Source: Prochlorococcus sp. AG-347-L17 (GTDB taxonomy: Bacteria > Cyanobacteriota > Cyanobacteriia > PCC-6307 > Cyanobiaceae). Taken from it: 64,000 nucleotides of DNA. A program made the position numbers and the translations under genes. This document shows positions 54,629 to 64,000 of this stretch, piece after piece. Every line of letters begins with the position of its first letter. The stretch's first letter is position 1. Location of the stretch: positions 1 through 64,000 of the forward strand of contig QCCN01000003.1 of the NCBI GenBank assembly GCA_003278925.1, in the 5' to 3' direction. The notes under the pieces are model-generated. The model saw nothing but the letters and a program-made list of their open reading frames with translations. It was not told the DNA's origin and made no database searches.

Positions 54629-55714
54629 ATGAGTGATTTTTTATTCCCAATTATAGAAATAATATTAGGAGTAGTTTTACTTTTTGCAGGGGGAGAGTTC
54701 TTTATTCAAGGAGCTATAAATTTATCTTTAATTTTAGGAATACCTCAAATAGTCATTGGATTAACAGTTGTCTCTCTCGGGACAAGCTCTCCTGAGTTGT
54801 TGGTAAGTTTGAGCTCAATTTTAAAAGGCAGTGATTCTCTTGCGGCAAGCAATGTAATAGGAAGCAATATTTTTAATGTACTTGTAGTTTTAGGTATAAG
54901 CTCATTAATAACACCGCTTAAAGTAAAAAGCAGAATAGTCAGAAGAGATGTTCCTCTATTAATGGCTATTTCTTGTGCAGTTTGGGCAATGTCATCAACA
55001 GGCTTATTAACATTGCAAGCGGGGATATTTTTAATATTTTGTTTAATCTTAAATACAATATGGGAAATAAATACCATCAATGAGCAAGGAAAGGATGCAA
55101 AAGATGCTGAACCAGAAATAGAAGAATTTAACGATAATAATAAAGGCAAAATAGATATTGTACTAAAATTGATATTAGGAATATTTCTTTTAAGCTTTGG
55201 TTCAAACATTTTAATAAATGGTTCTCAAACGCTAGCTACTCTTTTGGGGGTAAATGAGATTGTTATTGGTTTAACTATTATAGCGACAGGAACTTCTTTA
55301 CCAGAATTAGTAACTTCAATAATTGCTGCTTTTAAAGGTAAAACAGATCTTGCGATTGGGAATGTAATTGGCAGCAATTTGCTCAACCAACTTTTAATTC
55401 TTGGAAGTTGCAGTATTTTTTCAGGATTTAAAGGGTTAGTTATTGAAAAAAGCCTAATAAAAGTTGACCTACCATTTATGGTTTTAACTACATTTGCATG
55501 CTTGCCAATTTTTTGGAGCAAAGGGAAAATCACCAGAATCGAAGGATTTATTTTGCTTAATCTTTATATTTTCTACATTCTCGATAAGATACTTTTCTTG
55601 AATGGATTTCATTTACTTTCTGAATTAAGGATAGGTTTATTTATTTACTTTTCGTTACTTGTATTTTTTCTGTTCGTTCAAGAAAAATTAAAATTTTCAA
55701 ATTCACAATTTTAG
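54629..55714 (+). CDS. CaCA-family Na+/Ca2+ (cation/H+) exchanger
   Basis: Internal duplication: VVSLGTSSPELLVSLSSILKGSDSLAASNVIGSNIFN and IIATGTSLPELVTSIIAAFKGKTDLAIGNVIGSNLLN (alpha repeats). Confidence 0.93.
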   Translation: MSDFLFPIIEIILGVVLLFAGGEFFIQGAINLSLILGIPQIVIGLTVVSLGTSSPELLVSLSSILKGSDSLAASNVIGSNIFNVLVVLGISSLITPLKVKSRIVRRDVPLLMAISCAVWAMSSTGLLTLQAGIFLIFCLILNTIWEINTINEQGKDAKDAEPEIEEFNDNNKGKIDIVLKLILGIFLLSFGSNILINGSQTLATLLGVNEIVIGLTIIATGTSLPELVTSIIAAFKGKTDLAIGNVIGSNLLNQLLILGSCSIFSGFKGLVIEKSLIKVDLPFMVLTTFACLPIFWSKGKITRIEGFILLNLYIFYILDKILFLNGFHLLSELRIGLFIYFSLLVFFLFVQEKLKFSNSQF

Positions 55715-57075
55715 CCATACATTGTCACAAATTCTTCTGAAATAGTTGGGTGCAAAGCCATAGTAATATCAAAGTCTTTTTTGGTTATACCTGCGTTAAG
55801 CGCAATTGATACCATTTGAATAATCTCAGATGATGTTTCTCCAAACATATGACATCCGAGTACTTTATCAGTTAGTTTATGAACTACAATTTTTAACATG
55901 CATTTTTCTTTTTTTTCTTTAAAAGTATTAGACATTGGCGTAAATTTGCATTTAAAAATTCTTATATTTTTCTCAGAGTAAACCTCTTTGGCTTTTTTCT
56001 CACTTAGACCAACTGTTGAAATTTCGGGAATAGTGAAAACGGCCTTAGGTATATTTTCATAATTTACTTTTCTTTTTTGATCATTAAAAAAATTATCCGA
56101 AAAAACTCTGCCTTGTTCAATTGCTACTGGAGTTAAGTTTGGTTTGTTTATGATATCGCCAACTGCAAAAATGTTAGGATTGCTTGTTTGATTAAGTTCA
56201 TTAACATCTAGATATTGGCCATCCATTTTTAGATTTAAAAAATCTAAATTCAAAGGTAAAAGATTTGGTTCTCTACCGGTAGCAATGAGGATATTATTAA
56301 CTAAGAGTTTATCGCCAGAGTCCAAGGTAGATTCCAGATTCTCATTTACTTTCTTGATAGACTTTAATTGAGATTTTGAGATTATATTTATCTCAGAAAA
56401 AGTAGGTGATTCCTCTAAGCATGAGGAGAGATCCTCATCAAAACCATTAAGTAAATGTCGACCCCTAATTAATTGAGTTACTTCAGTACCTAGATTCCTA
56501 AAAATAGAAGCAAATTCACAAGCAATATATCCTCCGCCAACTATTAAAATTGATTTGGGAAAACTTTCTAATTCAAAAATATCATCACTAGTCCATGCAA
56601 AATCTATCCCAGGAACGTTCAATTTCTTTGGTTTACCACCAACTGAAATAAGAATTTTCCTTGAACTTATTTTTTTTTTAATTTTCTTCGTTTTTGGACA
56701 AATAATTTCTAATTCATTTTGAGTCCTAAATCTTCCTAATCCTTCAAAAACAGTTACATTCAACTTATTTAAAGAATTTCTATGTAAATTACTTAATCTT
56801 GAAACCTCCTCTCTAACATTATTTAATAAAATATTTGATTCAAAATTAATACCTTCATTTTTTAATCCATATCCTTCAGAAGAATCAATATTTTTTTTAC
56901 TTTTGGCCGCATAAACCATCAATTTTTTAGGTACACACCCCCTTATTACACAAGTTCCCCCTATTTTATTTATCTCTATGATTGCAACTTTTGCTCCATA
57001 ACTAGCCGCTCGTTTAGCAGCCGCGAGTCCTCCAGATCCAGCGCCAACAACAATTAAATCAAATTCAAATTCCAA
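55711..57075 (-). CDS. gor: Glutathione reductase
   Basis: LIVVGAGSGGLAAAKRAASYGAKVAIIE, GGTCVIRGCVPKKLMVYAA, C-terminal ALHPTISEEFVTMYG. Confidence 0.94.
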   Translation of the reverse strand: MEFEFDLIVVGAGSGGLAAAKRAASYGAKVAIIEINKIGGTCVIRGCVPKKLMVYAAKSKKNIDSSEGYGLKNEGINFESNILLNNVREEVSRLSNLHRNSLNKLNVTVFEGLGRFRTQNELEIICPKTKKIKKKISSRKILISVGGKPKKLNVPGIDFAWTSDDIFELESFPKSILIVGGGYIACEFASIFRNLGTEVTQLIRGRHLLNGFDEDLSSCLEESPTFSEINIISKSQLKSIKKVNENLESTLDSGDKLLVNNILIATGREPNLLPLNLDFLNLKMDGQYLDVNELNQTSNPNIFAVGDIINKPNLTPVAIEQGRVFSDNFFNDQKRKVNYENIPKAVFTIPEISTVGLSEKKAKEVYSEKNIRIFKCKFTPMSNTFKEKKEKCMLKIVVHKLTDKVLGCHMFGETSSEIIQMVSIALNAGITKKDFDITMALHPTISEEFVTMYG

Positions 57076-57127
57076 GACTTTTTTAAATCAATTATTATAA
57101 CGTTAGTTTATATCTTTAATTCAAATA

Positions 57128-58357
57128 ATGAATGAGATTTTGACATGGGATGATTTGAATAAGTTTGAAGTTGAAGATCTTGATAGAATCAATGGTATAA
57201 ATAATTCCTATGCAAATTTAAGATTATTTGGGAATAATGAGAATGATGTAATAGTTACCCTCTACAGGGATAGGCATTCTTGGTGTCCTTACTGTCAGAA
57301 ATTATGGTTATGGCTTGAATTTAAGAGAATTCCATACAGAGTCAAAAAAATAAATATGTTTTGCTACGGTCAAAAAGAAAGTTGGTTCCTTAATAAAGTC
57401 AGATCTGGTAAATTACCTGCAATTGAATTTAAAGGGCAATTTATAACTGAAAGCGACAATATCATAGCTTTTTTAGAAAATGCTTTTGGAGCACTTGGAT
57501 CTTTTATAACATCCAATAAACTTATTAAAATTCGAGAATTAGAAAGAGAAATTTTCAGATCCTGGTGTAATTGGCTTTGCCGAGAAAGCTTTAATTTTAT
57601 AGATAACTCTCTTAGAAAAAATAGATTTAAAGACTCCATTTCTAAACTCGATGAAATCTTAAGTAGGTCAAACTCAGGTTTTATTGATCCTTCAGTATCT
57701 AATACAGGTGATATTGAGCCAGGTGTTGGAGATATAATTTTTATACCTTACATGGAGAGAATGAATGCATCACTAATTTATTTTAAAGGGTTTAATATAA
57801 GATCTAATTATCGTCATGTAGATAACTGGCTTACCCTTTTTGAAGGGAACAGTGCTTATAGAGGCACTCAAGGAGATTTTCATACTCATTCTCATGATTT
57901 ACCTCCACAAATGGGAGGATGTTATAAAGAAATCAATGAACAACAGATTACTTTCTCTAAGCTAATAGATACTGGGGAGGGTCTAGGTAAATATGAATTA
58001 AATAAAAATTATGATTCAAAATATTTCGCAAAAATTGCTCTTAAAAGAGTGATAAAGCATAAAGACAATTTACTAAAAGTAAACCCATTCAATAAGGAAT
58101 CCTTTGAGGAATCATTGAGATCAGCTTTGACTCATATGATCACAGGTGAAGTACTAATTCCTAAAAAACTTTCAGGAATCTCTTTAAGATACTTAAAAAA
58201 TAGAATTTCAGTTCCAAGAGATATGCCAATCATTTCAGCAAGATTATTAAGGCAATCATTAAATAAAATTGAATCTTTCAGTGATATCAATGAAATAGAT
58301 AAGATACCTTTGAGGCATAGATATGATCAAGATCCTATAAATTTCATTTCTAGTTAA
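57128..58357 (+). CDS. Glutathione S-transferase-like protein with CPYC motif
   Basis: VTLYRDRHSWCPYCQKLWLWLEFKRIPYRVKKINM...LPAIEFKGQFITESDNIIAFLE: thioredoxin-fold GST N domain. Confidence 0.85.
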   Translation: MNEILTWDDLNKFEVEDLDRINGINNSYANLRLFGNNENDVIVTLYRDRHSWCPYCQKLWLWLEFKRIPYRVKKINMFCYGQKESWFLNKVRSGKLPAIEFKGQFITESDNIIAFLENAFGALGSFITSNKLIKIRELEREIFRSWCNWLCRESFNFIDNSLRKNRFKDSISKLDEILSRSNSGFIDPSVSNTGDIEPGVGDIIFIPYMERMNASLIYFKGFNIRSNYRHVDNWLTLFEGNSAYRGTQGDFHTHSHDLPPQMGGCYKEINEQQITFSKLIDTGEGLGKYELNKNYDSKYFAKIALKRVIKHKDNLLKVNPFNKESFEESLRSALTHMITGEVLIPKKLSGISLRYLKNRISVPRDMPIISARLLRQSLNKIESFSDINEIDKIPLRHRYDQDPINFISS

Positions 58358-58365
58358 TAGTAAAA

Positions 58366-59760
58366 CTATAAATTTTTTCTTGAATCTATTTGAAGTAAAT
58401 CTCTTATTTTTTGAACTTGACTTGCAATATTAGGATCAATAGATAATTTTTTTTCAACTTGTTCAATAGCATACATAACTGTTGTGTGGTCCTTACCCCC
58501 AAACTCATCTCCAATTCTTGGTAGGCTTAGATTCGTCCCATGTCTCATAAGGTACATACCTATTTGTCTAGCTTGACTTACTGGTTTTCTCCTACTTGAA
58601 CTGATCAATTCATCAGTAGAAACTTTAAAGAAATCTGACACTTTATTAATAACTTGTTTTGGAGTAACAACTACTCCAACACTATTCGGATCAAGCATTG
58701 GAGCAATTGATTGGACTGTCATTGGCAAGCCTGTTATTGATGCAAATGCAACAGCTCTAGTAAATGCTCCTTCCAATTCTCGAATATTCGAAGTGAATCT
58801 TCCTGCTATAAATTGAATTAAATCTCTTGGAAGACTCATCCTTTCTTGTTCTGCCTTTTTCTGAAGGATGGCGGTCCTCGTCTCAAGGTCAGGTGGTTGA
58901 ATATCTGCGGTCATACCCATTGAGAACCTAGAAATTAATCTTTCTTGTATTCCCGACAATTGATTTGGTGGTCTATCACTTGCAATAACTATTTGACTTC
59001 CTGATTCGTGAAGAGCGTTAAAAGTATGAAAGAATTCTTCCTGTGTATACTCTTTGCCTTCTAAGAACTGTATATCGTCTATTAAAATCAAATCTACATT
59101 TCTATATTTATCTCGAATAGCTGTCATTCCATCTCTTCGAATACCACTAATAACATCATTTGTGAAAGTCTCTGTAGATACATATTTAACTTTAGCTTCT
59201 GGATCTATTTCTACTCGATAATGACCTATTGCTTGCATTAAATGAGTCTTACCAAGACCTACTCCTCCACAAATAAATAATGGATTGAATTCTCTTCCAG
59301 GAGATTCAGCAACGGCTAAAGCTGCAGCATGAGCCAACCTACTATTTGGACCTACAACAAATCTTTTAAATACGTAGCGTAAATTTAAACCATTAGGATT
59401 CTTGAATTGATTTTTTGAAGAATTATTGTGGTTATTATTAGAAAAAGATCTTGCTTTATGATAAACGTTCTGTTCATTAGGTTTATCTTCATTTTTTAAA
59501 TCGCTGCTGGTATTCGTTTCAGATTTAAAAACAACTTTTACATCATGGCCGCAGATTTCCTTTGCAGCTTTTTCAATAGTTTCACAATAATTCTTTCTTA
59601 ACCAATCACTAGAAAATGTATTTGGAGCGATTAAAGTTAATAAGCCATTTTCAAAACAATTAAATTTAGCAGGCCTTATCCATGTCTCAAATGAAGGCTT
59701 ACTTAAAGTTTTTTGGAGTAATTGTTGAACTTCCGCCCAAATAGGATTAGTTGCTTGCAA
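58366..59760 (-). CDS. dnaA: Chromosomal replication initiator protein DnaA (TTG start)
   Basis: [75 protein letters not shown]. Confidence 0.97.
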   Translation of the reverse strand: MQATNPIWAEVQQLLQKTLSKPSFETWIRPAKFNCFENGLLTLIAPNTFSSDWLRKNYCETIEKAAKEICGHDVKVVFKSETNTSSDLKNEDKPNEQNVYHKARSFSNNNHNNSSKNQFKNPNGLNLRYVFKRFVVGPNSRLAHAAALAVAESPGREFNPLFICGGVGLGKTHLMQAIGHYRVEIDPEAKVKYVSTETFTNDVISGIRRDGMTAIRDKYRNVDLILIDDIQFLEGKEYTQEEFFHTFNALHESGSQIVIASDRPPNQLSGIQERLISRFSMGMTADIQPPDLETRTAILQKKAEQERMSLPRDLIQFIAGRFTSNIRELEGAFTRAVAFASITGLPMTVQSIAPMLDPNSVGVVVTPKQVINKVSDFFKVSTDELISSSRRKPVSQARQIGMYLMRHGTNLSLPRIGDEFGGKDHTTVMYAIEQVEKKLSIDPNIASQVQKIRDLLQIDSRKNL

Positions 59761-59771
59761 AGTTTTTTTCT

Positions 59772-59788
59772 CTAGATTATTAATCTAG
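59772..59788. promoter_or_regulatory. Perfect 17-nt inverted repeat CTAGATTA-T-TAATCTAG upstream of dnaA
   Basis: Left arm CTAGATTA is the exact reverse complement of right arm TAATCTAG; it ends 11 nt from the dnaA TTG start (59758-59760). Confidence 0.5.
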
Positions 59789-59930
59789 TTGGAATTTAAT
59801 AATTGGCCATTATCAAATCACAAGATCACGACAAATTTAAAATTATTTAACAAAGCATCGACTAAATTTATAAAGATAAATTTTTTATTTTTTTAATAGG
59901 CATATAATTATTTTAAATCTTACTAAAATA

Positions 59931-60566
59931 TTGGATAAAGCATTACTTATTATCATGGCGAAATGGCATGGTTTTGGAAGATGCAAAACAAGATTATCAA
60001 AAGATATAGGTAAAAGGAATTCGGCGAAAATACAAAGTGTGATGACCAAACACACAATTTCAGTAGCAAAATTTCTCCAAGAAAATAAACTGATTGATAT
60101 TTCTATTGCCATAGCAGGTTTAGGGGAAGGAAATTGTAGAAAATGGTCTAGAGAATTAGGCATCAAAAAATTTAATTTGCAGGGCAAAGGCTGCTTGGGA
60201 GAAAAAATGAAAAGGCAAATAATTATCAATAAAAAATTTTGTAATAACCATAAGATCAAAAGTATTATTTTTATTGGAACCGACCTTCCAGATTTATGTC
60301 ATCAAGATTTATTGAATACTCTAAAAGAGCTTCAACAAAATGATCTTATTTTAGGGCCATCTAATGATGGAGGATATTGGCTTATTGGTTTATCAGAAAA
60401 AGTAATTTCAACGCATCTATATTTACCTTTTATTAACATTAAGTGGGGGACAGAGAATGTTCTTCAAAATACAATTGATAATTTTGCTTCTATAAACTTG
60501 AAGTATAAGCTTTTAGATAAAAAAATTGATATAGATACAATATTTGATATCGAAAATAGAAGGTAA
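59931..60566 (+). CDS. TIGR04282/DUF2064-type glycosyltransferase-like protein
   Basis: MAKWHGFGRCKTRLSKDIG, FIGTDLPDLCHQDLL, LILGPSNDGGYWLIGL. TTG start, or ATG at 59955. Confidence 0.85.
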   Translation: MDKALLIIMAKWHGFGRCKTRLSKDIGKRNSAKIQSVMTKHTISVAKFLQENKLIDISIAIAGLGEGNCRKWSRELGIKKFNLQGKGCLGEKMKRQIIINKKFCNNHKIKSIIFIGTDLPDLCHQDLLNTLKELQQNDLILGPSNDGGYWLIGLSEKVISTHLYLPFINIKWGTENVLQNTIDNFASINLKYKLLDKKIDIDTIFDIENRR

Positions 60567-60571
60567 TCAAC

Positions 60572-61255
60572 TTGTCTAAAATCTCAATTATCATTCCAAC
60601 TATTAATGAAGCTAATAATTTGCCATTATTGCTTTCAGACCTTTCTAATATTCATAAAGAGAGCGAAATCATAATTGTTGATTGTGGAAGTGAAGATAAA
60701 ACTATTGACATAGCAAATATTTATGGAGCGAAAGTATTTATATCCAAAGAAAGGAATCGAGGTTTACAATTAGATCTTGGTGCTAGGAATTCAAAAGGAG
60801 ACTGGCTGATATTTTTGCATGCAGATACAAGATTAAATCATGATTGGTTTAGAAAAATTAATTCATATTTAGAGGAAAAGAAGAATATTATTTACTATTT
60901 TGAATTCAAAATTAATAACAAAAAGATAATTTATCGGGCCCTCGAAATTCTCGTGAATTTTAGAAGTAAATTTTTTAAACAACCGTATGGTGATCAAGGT
61001 TTAATAATTCATAGAACTACCTATTTTAAGAATAATGGTTTTAGAAAGATACCTTTGATGGAAGATGTAGATTTTTTAAAGAGATTAAACAAAAAAAAAG
61101 ATTTAAAACAATTAAATTTACCTATTTTTATTAGTTCAAGGAAATGGGAAAGAACTAATATTTTTCTCCAAGCAATTAAGAACTGGCACTTTAGAAGAAG
61201 ATGGTTAAGAGGCGAATCTTTAAAATCTATCTATTCTGACTACTACAAAAATTGA
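60572..61255 (+). CDS. TIGR04283-type family 2 glycosyltransferase
   Basis: ISIIIPTINEANNLPLLLSDL, VDCGSEDKTI, ERNRGLQLDLGARNSKGDWLIFLHADTRL. Confidence 0.88.
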   Translation: MSKISIIIPTINEANNLPLLLSDLSNIHKESEIIIVDCGSEDKTIDIANIYGAKVFISKERNRGLQLDLGARNSKGDWLIFLHADTRLNHDWFRKINSYLEEKKNIIYYFEFKINNKKIIYRALEILVNFRSKFFKQPYGDQGLIIHRTTYFKNNGFRKIPLMEDVDFLKRLNKKKDLKQLNLPIFISSRKWERTNIFLQAIKNWHFRRRWLRGESLKSIYSDYYKN

Positions 61256-61786
61256 TTAATTTGCATACCAAAAAGCACATTTAGAGCCTCTAGGTTCTAA
61301 TATCCAACCTTGTCTTTTGTAAAATGAAACAACTTCAGCATCAGCAAAAAGGGTTACTTTAGAAATTCCAATATTTTTCAATTCTTTTAGGACATATTTC
61401 ATTAACTCTTTCCCCAATCCAAGTCCTTGATAGACAGGGTTAATAGCCACATCCCAAACTGTTGCTTCTAAAATTCCATCACCAGTGCATCTTGCAAATC
61501 CTACTAGTCTGGGGAATTTTTCATCATGACGCCACAAACCAACCACCAAAATACTGTAATCTAAAGCTCTTTTTACCCTCCTTATAGGCCTTCTGCTCCA
61601 ACCAACAGTTTGCAAAAGTTGATCTAGTTCTATTAAATCTAAATCTTTATTTTTACTACATATAAATATTTCTTCTTTATTTGTTTGAGTGAACTCATAA
61701 GAATTTAAACCATAGAGATCTATCAGCTCATTCCTTGATATGCTATTTGACTTTTTTATTAACGATCCTTGGTTTCTAAAAATCAT
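61256..61786 (-). CDS. GNAT family N-acetyltransferase
   Basis: WDVAINPVYQGLGLGKELMKYVLKELKNIGISKVTLFADAEVVSFYKRQGW: GNAT motifs A and B. Confidence 0.9.
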   Translation of the reverse strand: MIFRNQGSLIKKSNSISRNELIDLYGLNSYEFTQTNKEEIFICSKNKDLDLIELDQLLQTVGWSRRPIRRVKRALDYSILVVGLWRHDEKFPRLVGFARCTGDGILEATVWDVAINPVYQGLGLGKELMKYVLKELKNIGISKVTLFADAEVVSFYKRQGWILEPRGSKCAFWYAN

Positions 61787-63582
61787 TAAAAATTCACGAA
61801 TCCTTTTTGTTGAAGCTCAGAGAGCTGAAAATATAAACCCTTTTTGATTCTCAATTCACTATGTGTTCCCTCTTCAACTAATGATCCACCTTTTAAGACT
61901 AAAATCTTATCAGAACTTTCAATAGTTGCTAATCTGTGAGCTATTACTAGTGCAGTTCTTTTTGACAGAATTCTCTCAAGATCTTTCTGCAAAGTAGCCT
62001 CTGTAGATGGATCCATAAACGCTGTTGCTTCGTCCATTATTAAAACAACAGGATTTCTAATTGCTACTCGAGCTACTGAAAGAAGTTGCCTCTCTCCAGA
62101 AGAGAGATTTCCCCCTCTTTCTCTTAGTAAGGTGTTCAAACCTTCTGGTAATTTTTTTAACAAATTATCTAACCCTAATTTATTACAAAGATTTTCTAAT
62201 TCAAGATCGTCTATATTGGAATTTAGTTTTAAATTATCTGCGACATTTCCACTAAAGATAAAGGTATCTTGCAAAACTACTCCCAACATACTTCTAAGGG
62301 TTGCAATAGGAATATCTTTGATATCTATATCGTCGATTAAAATTTGACCTGACTGAGGTTCATACAACCTACATAAAAGTCTAATTATGGTCGTCTTACC
62401 TGAACCAGTTGGCCCTACAAAAGCCACATGCTCTCCTGGATTAATCTTGAAAGATAAATTCTTTATGATATCTTCTCCTTCGTTGTAGAAAAAATCAACA
62501 TTCTTGAACTCAATTTTACCCTTAAATTTTTTATTTACATTTTTAGCATTTTTAAAAAAATATTTTGCAGAAGTAGAGTCCTTAATCTGTATTTCTTCAT
62601 CCAATAATTCGTTTATTCTTTCTACAGCGGTTAAGCCTCCTTGTATCTGAGTAAATCTTTCTGCAAGCTGCCTTAAAGGTTCAAAAAGTCTTTGGGAATA
62701 TAAAATAAAAGTTGTTAATGTTCCTAAACCAATATTTCCAGAAGTAACAAAATATCCTCCAACTGCCAAAACCAAGGAAACCGCAGCAAGAGAAATCCAT
62801 TCTATAAATGCCGAAATACTACTGTCATAAAATATTGTGCCATTAACTGCTTTCTTGTAAGCAACTCCAGTTTTAGAAAATTTCTTGCTATTAAAGGCTT
62901 CTCTTCTGAACATCTGAACAACTTCTAAACCTTGAAGATTCTCTTGAAAATCAGAGTTTAGTTGAGACAATTCTTCCCTTACTTGATAATTGGCTCTTCT
63001 GTAACGTTTTTGAAGCCAGATAATAAAATATGAAACTGGGATTTGAGTCAAAAGTAATAAAATGGCAAGCCCCCGATCAATTGAAAGCATTGTCAAAGAA
63101 ATTACTATCAGACTAACGAAGTCAGCAATGACTCCTACTGCCCCACTACCAAAAACCTCGGCTAAAGCATCAACATCATTTGTTAATCTTGTTAATAATT
63201 TCCCCACAGGCATTTTATCGTGATACTTAAGAGATAAAGATATTGAATGATCAAAAAGTTCTCTTCTTATTCTTGCTGTCAAACGTTGTCCCACTGCTTG
63301 GATATTGTAAGTTTGGTATCCCTGCAGAACTAATCTGAATAAAACAGTTATAAATAAAGTTAAGATAATGGCATTTATCGACTGCCCAAAGAAAGTTTTA
63401 CTTAGCCAAACATCTGTAGTTTCGTTCTTTAGAATAGTAATTGCCTGACCAACTAATAATGGTTGAATTGCTCCAGAGAAAGAAACAGGTAACAAAACTA
63501 TCAAGATTAGATAGATTGTTTTTTTATCTTTAGTTAAATATTTACCTAACTTTTTAATCCTTCTAAAATCTTTAAAAAACAT
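61786..63582 (-). CDS. ABC transporter, fused permease/ATPase (exporter type)
   Basis: Six-TM domain plus FVGPTGSGKTTIIRLLCRLYEP and NLSSGERQLLSVARVAIRNPVVLIMDEATAFMD. Confidence 0.94.
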   Translation of the reverse strand: MFFKDFRRIKKLGKYLTKDKKTIYLILIVLLPVSFSGAIQPLLVGQAITILKNETTDVWLSKTFFGQSINAIILTLFITVLFRLVLQGYQTYNIQAVGQRLTARIRRELFDHSISLSLKYHDKMPVGKLLTRLTNDVDALAEVFGSGAVGVIADFVSLIVISLTMLSIDRGLAILLLLTQIPVSYFIIWLQKRYRRANYQVREELSQLNSDFQENLQGLEVVQMFRREAFNSKKFSKTGVAYKKAVNGTIFYDSSISAFIEWISLAAVSLVLAVGGYFVTSGNIGLGTLTTFILYSQRLFEPLRQLAERFTQIQGGLTAVERINELLDEEIQIKDSTSAKYFFKNAKNVNKKFKGKIEFKNVDFFYNEGEDIIKNLSFKINPGEHVAFVGPTGSGKTTIIRLLCRLYEPQSGQILIDDIDIKDIPIATLRSMLGVVLQDTFIFSGNVADNLKLNSNIDDLELENLCNKLGLDNLLKKLPEGLNTLLRERGGNLSSGERQLLSVARVAIRNPVVLIMDEATAFMDPSTEATLQKDLERILSKRTALVIAHRLATIESSDKILVLKGGSLVEEGTHSELRIKKGLYFQLSELQQKGFVNF

Positions 63583-63594
63583 TTAGATATTCTT

Positions 63595-64000
63595 CTATAA
63601 AGCATTAGTTGATTCTATTGATAAAATTGTATCTCTGAGATGATTATCATCTAACCTCATAGATAAAGGATTTCCAATTAGTCTTGCAGTCGAGTAATAA
63701 AGATCATCTATTTTAATTAAACCATTCTCTTTGAGAGTCTTTCCGGTTGCCACCAAATCAACTATTGCCTCTGCCATACCTGTAATAGGACCAAGCTCGA
63801 CTGATCCCGTCAAATGAACTATTTCTACAGGAATATTTAATTCTTCAAAATAAGATCTTGCTGTTTTTATAAATTTACTTGCTACTTTACAATTCGCTGG
63901 AAGATCGGTTGGTTTTAAATAATTGCTATTTTTCTTAACCGCCAACGACATATGACAACCCCCAAATCCTAAATCTAATAATTTAGCGACTTTTAATTCA
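63595..64000 (-). CDS. hisG: ATP phosphoribosyltransferase, C-terminal part (5' end beyond window)
   Basis: [34 protein letters not shown] is diagnostic of HisG. The frame stays open past the track's [24 protein letters not shown] to the window edge. Confidence 0.93.
   Translation of the reverse strand, partial: ELKVAKLLDLGFGGCHMSLAVKKNSNYLKPTDLPANCKVASKFIKTARSYFEELNIPVEIVHLTGSVELGPITGMAEAIVDLVATGKTLKENGLIKIDDLYYSTARLIGNPLSMRLDDNHLRDTILSIESTNAL

Noticed and set aside
54760-55410. Internal duplicated segments in the exchanger considered as a DNA repeat
   Set aside because: They are the ancient alpha repeats normal for CaCA proteins, not a novel repeat element.
54745-55533. Minus-strand ORFs of 154 and 102 aa within the CaCA exchanger
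   Set aside because: Both are antisense to a protein with clear paired alpha repeats; their mutual similarity only reflects the exchanger's internal duplication.
59885-60259. 124-aa minus-strand ORF upstream of dnaA
   Set aside because: Antisense to the TIGR04282-like gene, hydrophobic low-complexity translation.
63595-63951. 118-aa ORF as an independent small protein
   Set aside because: It is the C-terminus of HisG; the frame continues open past the ATG to the window edge.
1-64000. Phage, genomic island, toxin-antitoxin, restriction or other defence system
   Set aside because: No integrase, transposase, methyltransferase-restriction pair, phage structural gene or cas motif among the translations; the single tRNA-Leu has no island-like cargo beside it (neighbours are ndhL and pyrC).

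Overview
The window is AT-rich, densely packed marine picocyanobacterial sequence, most likely from a high-light Prochlorococcus-type chromosome. That assignment is inferred from gene content (petE plastocyanin, ndhD, ndhL, menB/menD, cyAbrB, DUF760/DUF3007/Ycf51-like proteins), low GC and tight gene packing. It is mainly core metabolism: acs (partial), polyprenyl synthase, murI, an amidase, a nitrilase, comB, aroA, glmU, murF, glgA, menB, menD, lepB, a Mn/Zn-type ABC transporter, trpS, thrS, glk, thrB, ndhD, prlC, folB, proA, a TamB-like protein, glgB, hemE, petE, a ClpB paralog, hisIE, a group-2-like sigma factor, trpA, ndhL, tRNA-Leu(UAA), pyrC, a CaCA exchanger, gor, dnaA, an ABC exporter and hisG (partial). 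I found no CRISPR array, transposase, integrase, phage module or toxin-antitoxin/defence island, and nothing I can defend as a new multi-gene system. The best leads are smaller: (1) an amidase gene split by a frameshift at a short A-run; (2) a likely ATT start codon for comB; (3) a DUF697-like protein whose GTPase-like domain has lost its P-loop; (4) a divergent PTPS/QueD-family protein with altered zinc-site residues; (5) a perfect 17-nt palindrome just upstream of a TTG-initiated dnaA; (6) a sigma factor with a divergent region 4.2, an 11-bp-period AT repeat upstream, and linked small regulatory ORFs. All calls come from reading the sequence and supplied translations; no database search was run.
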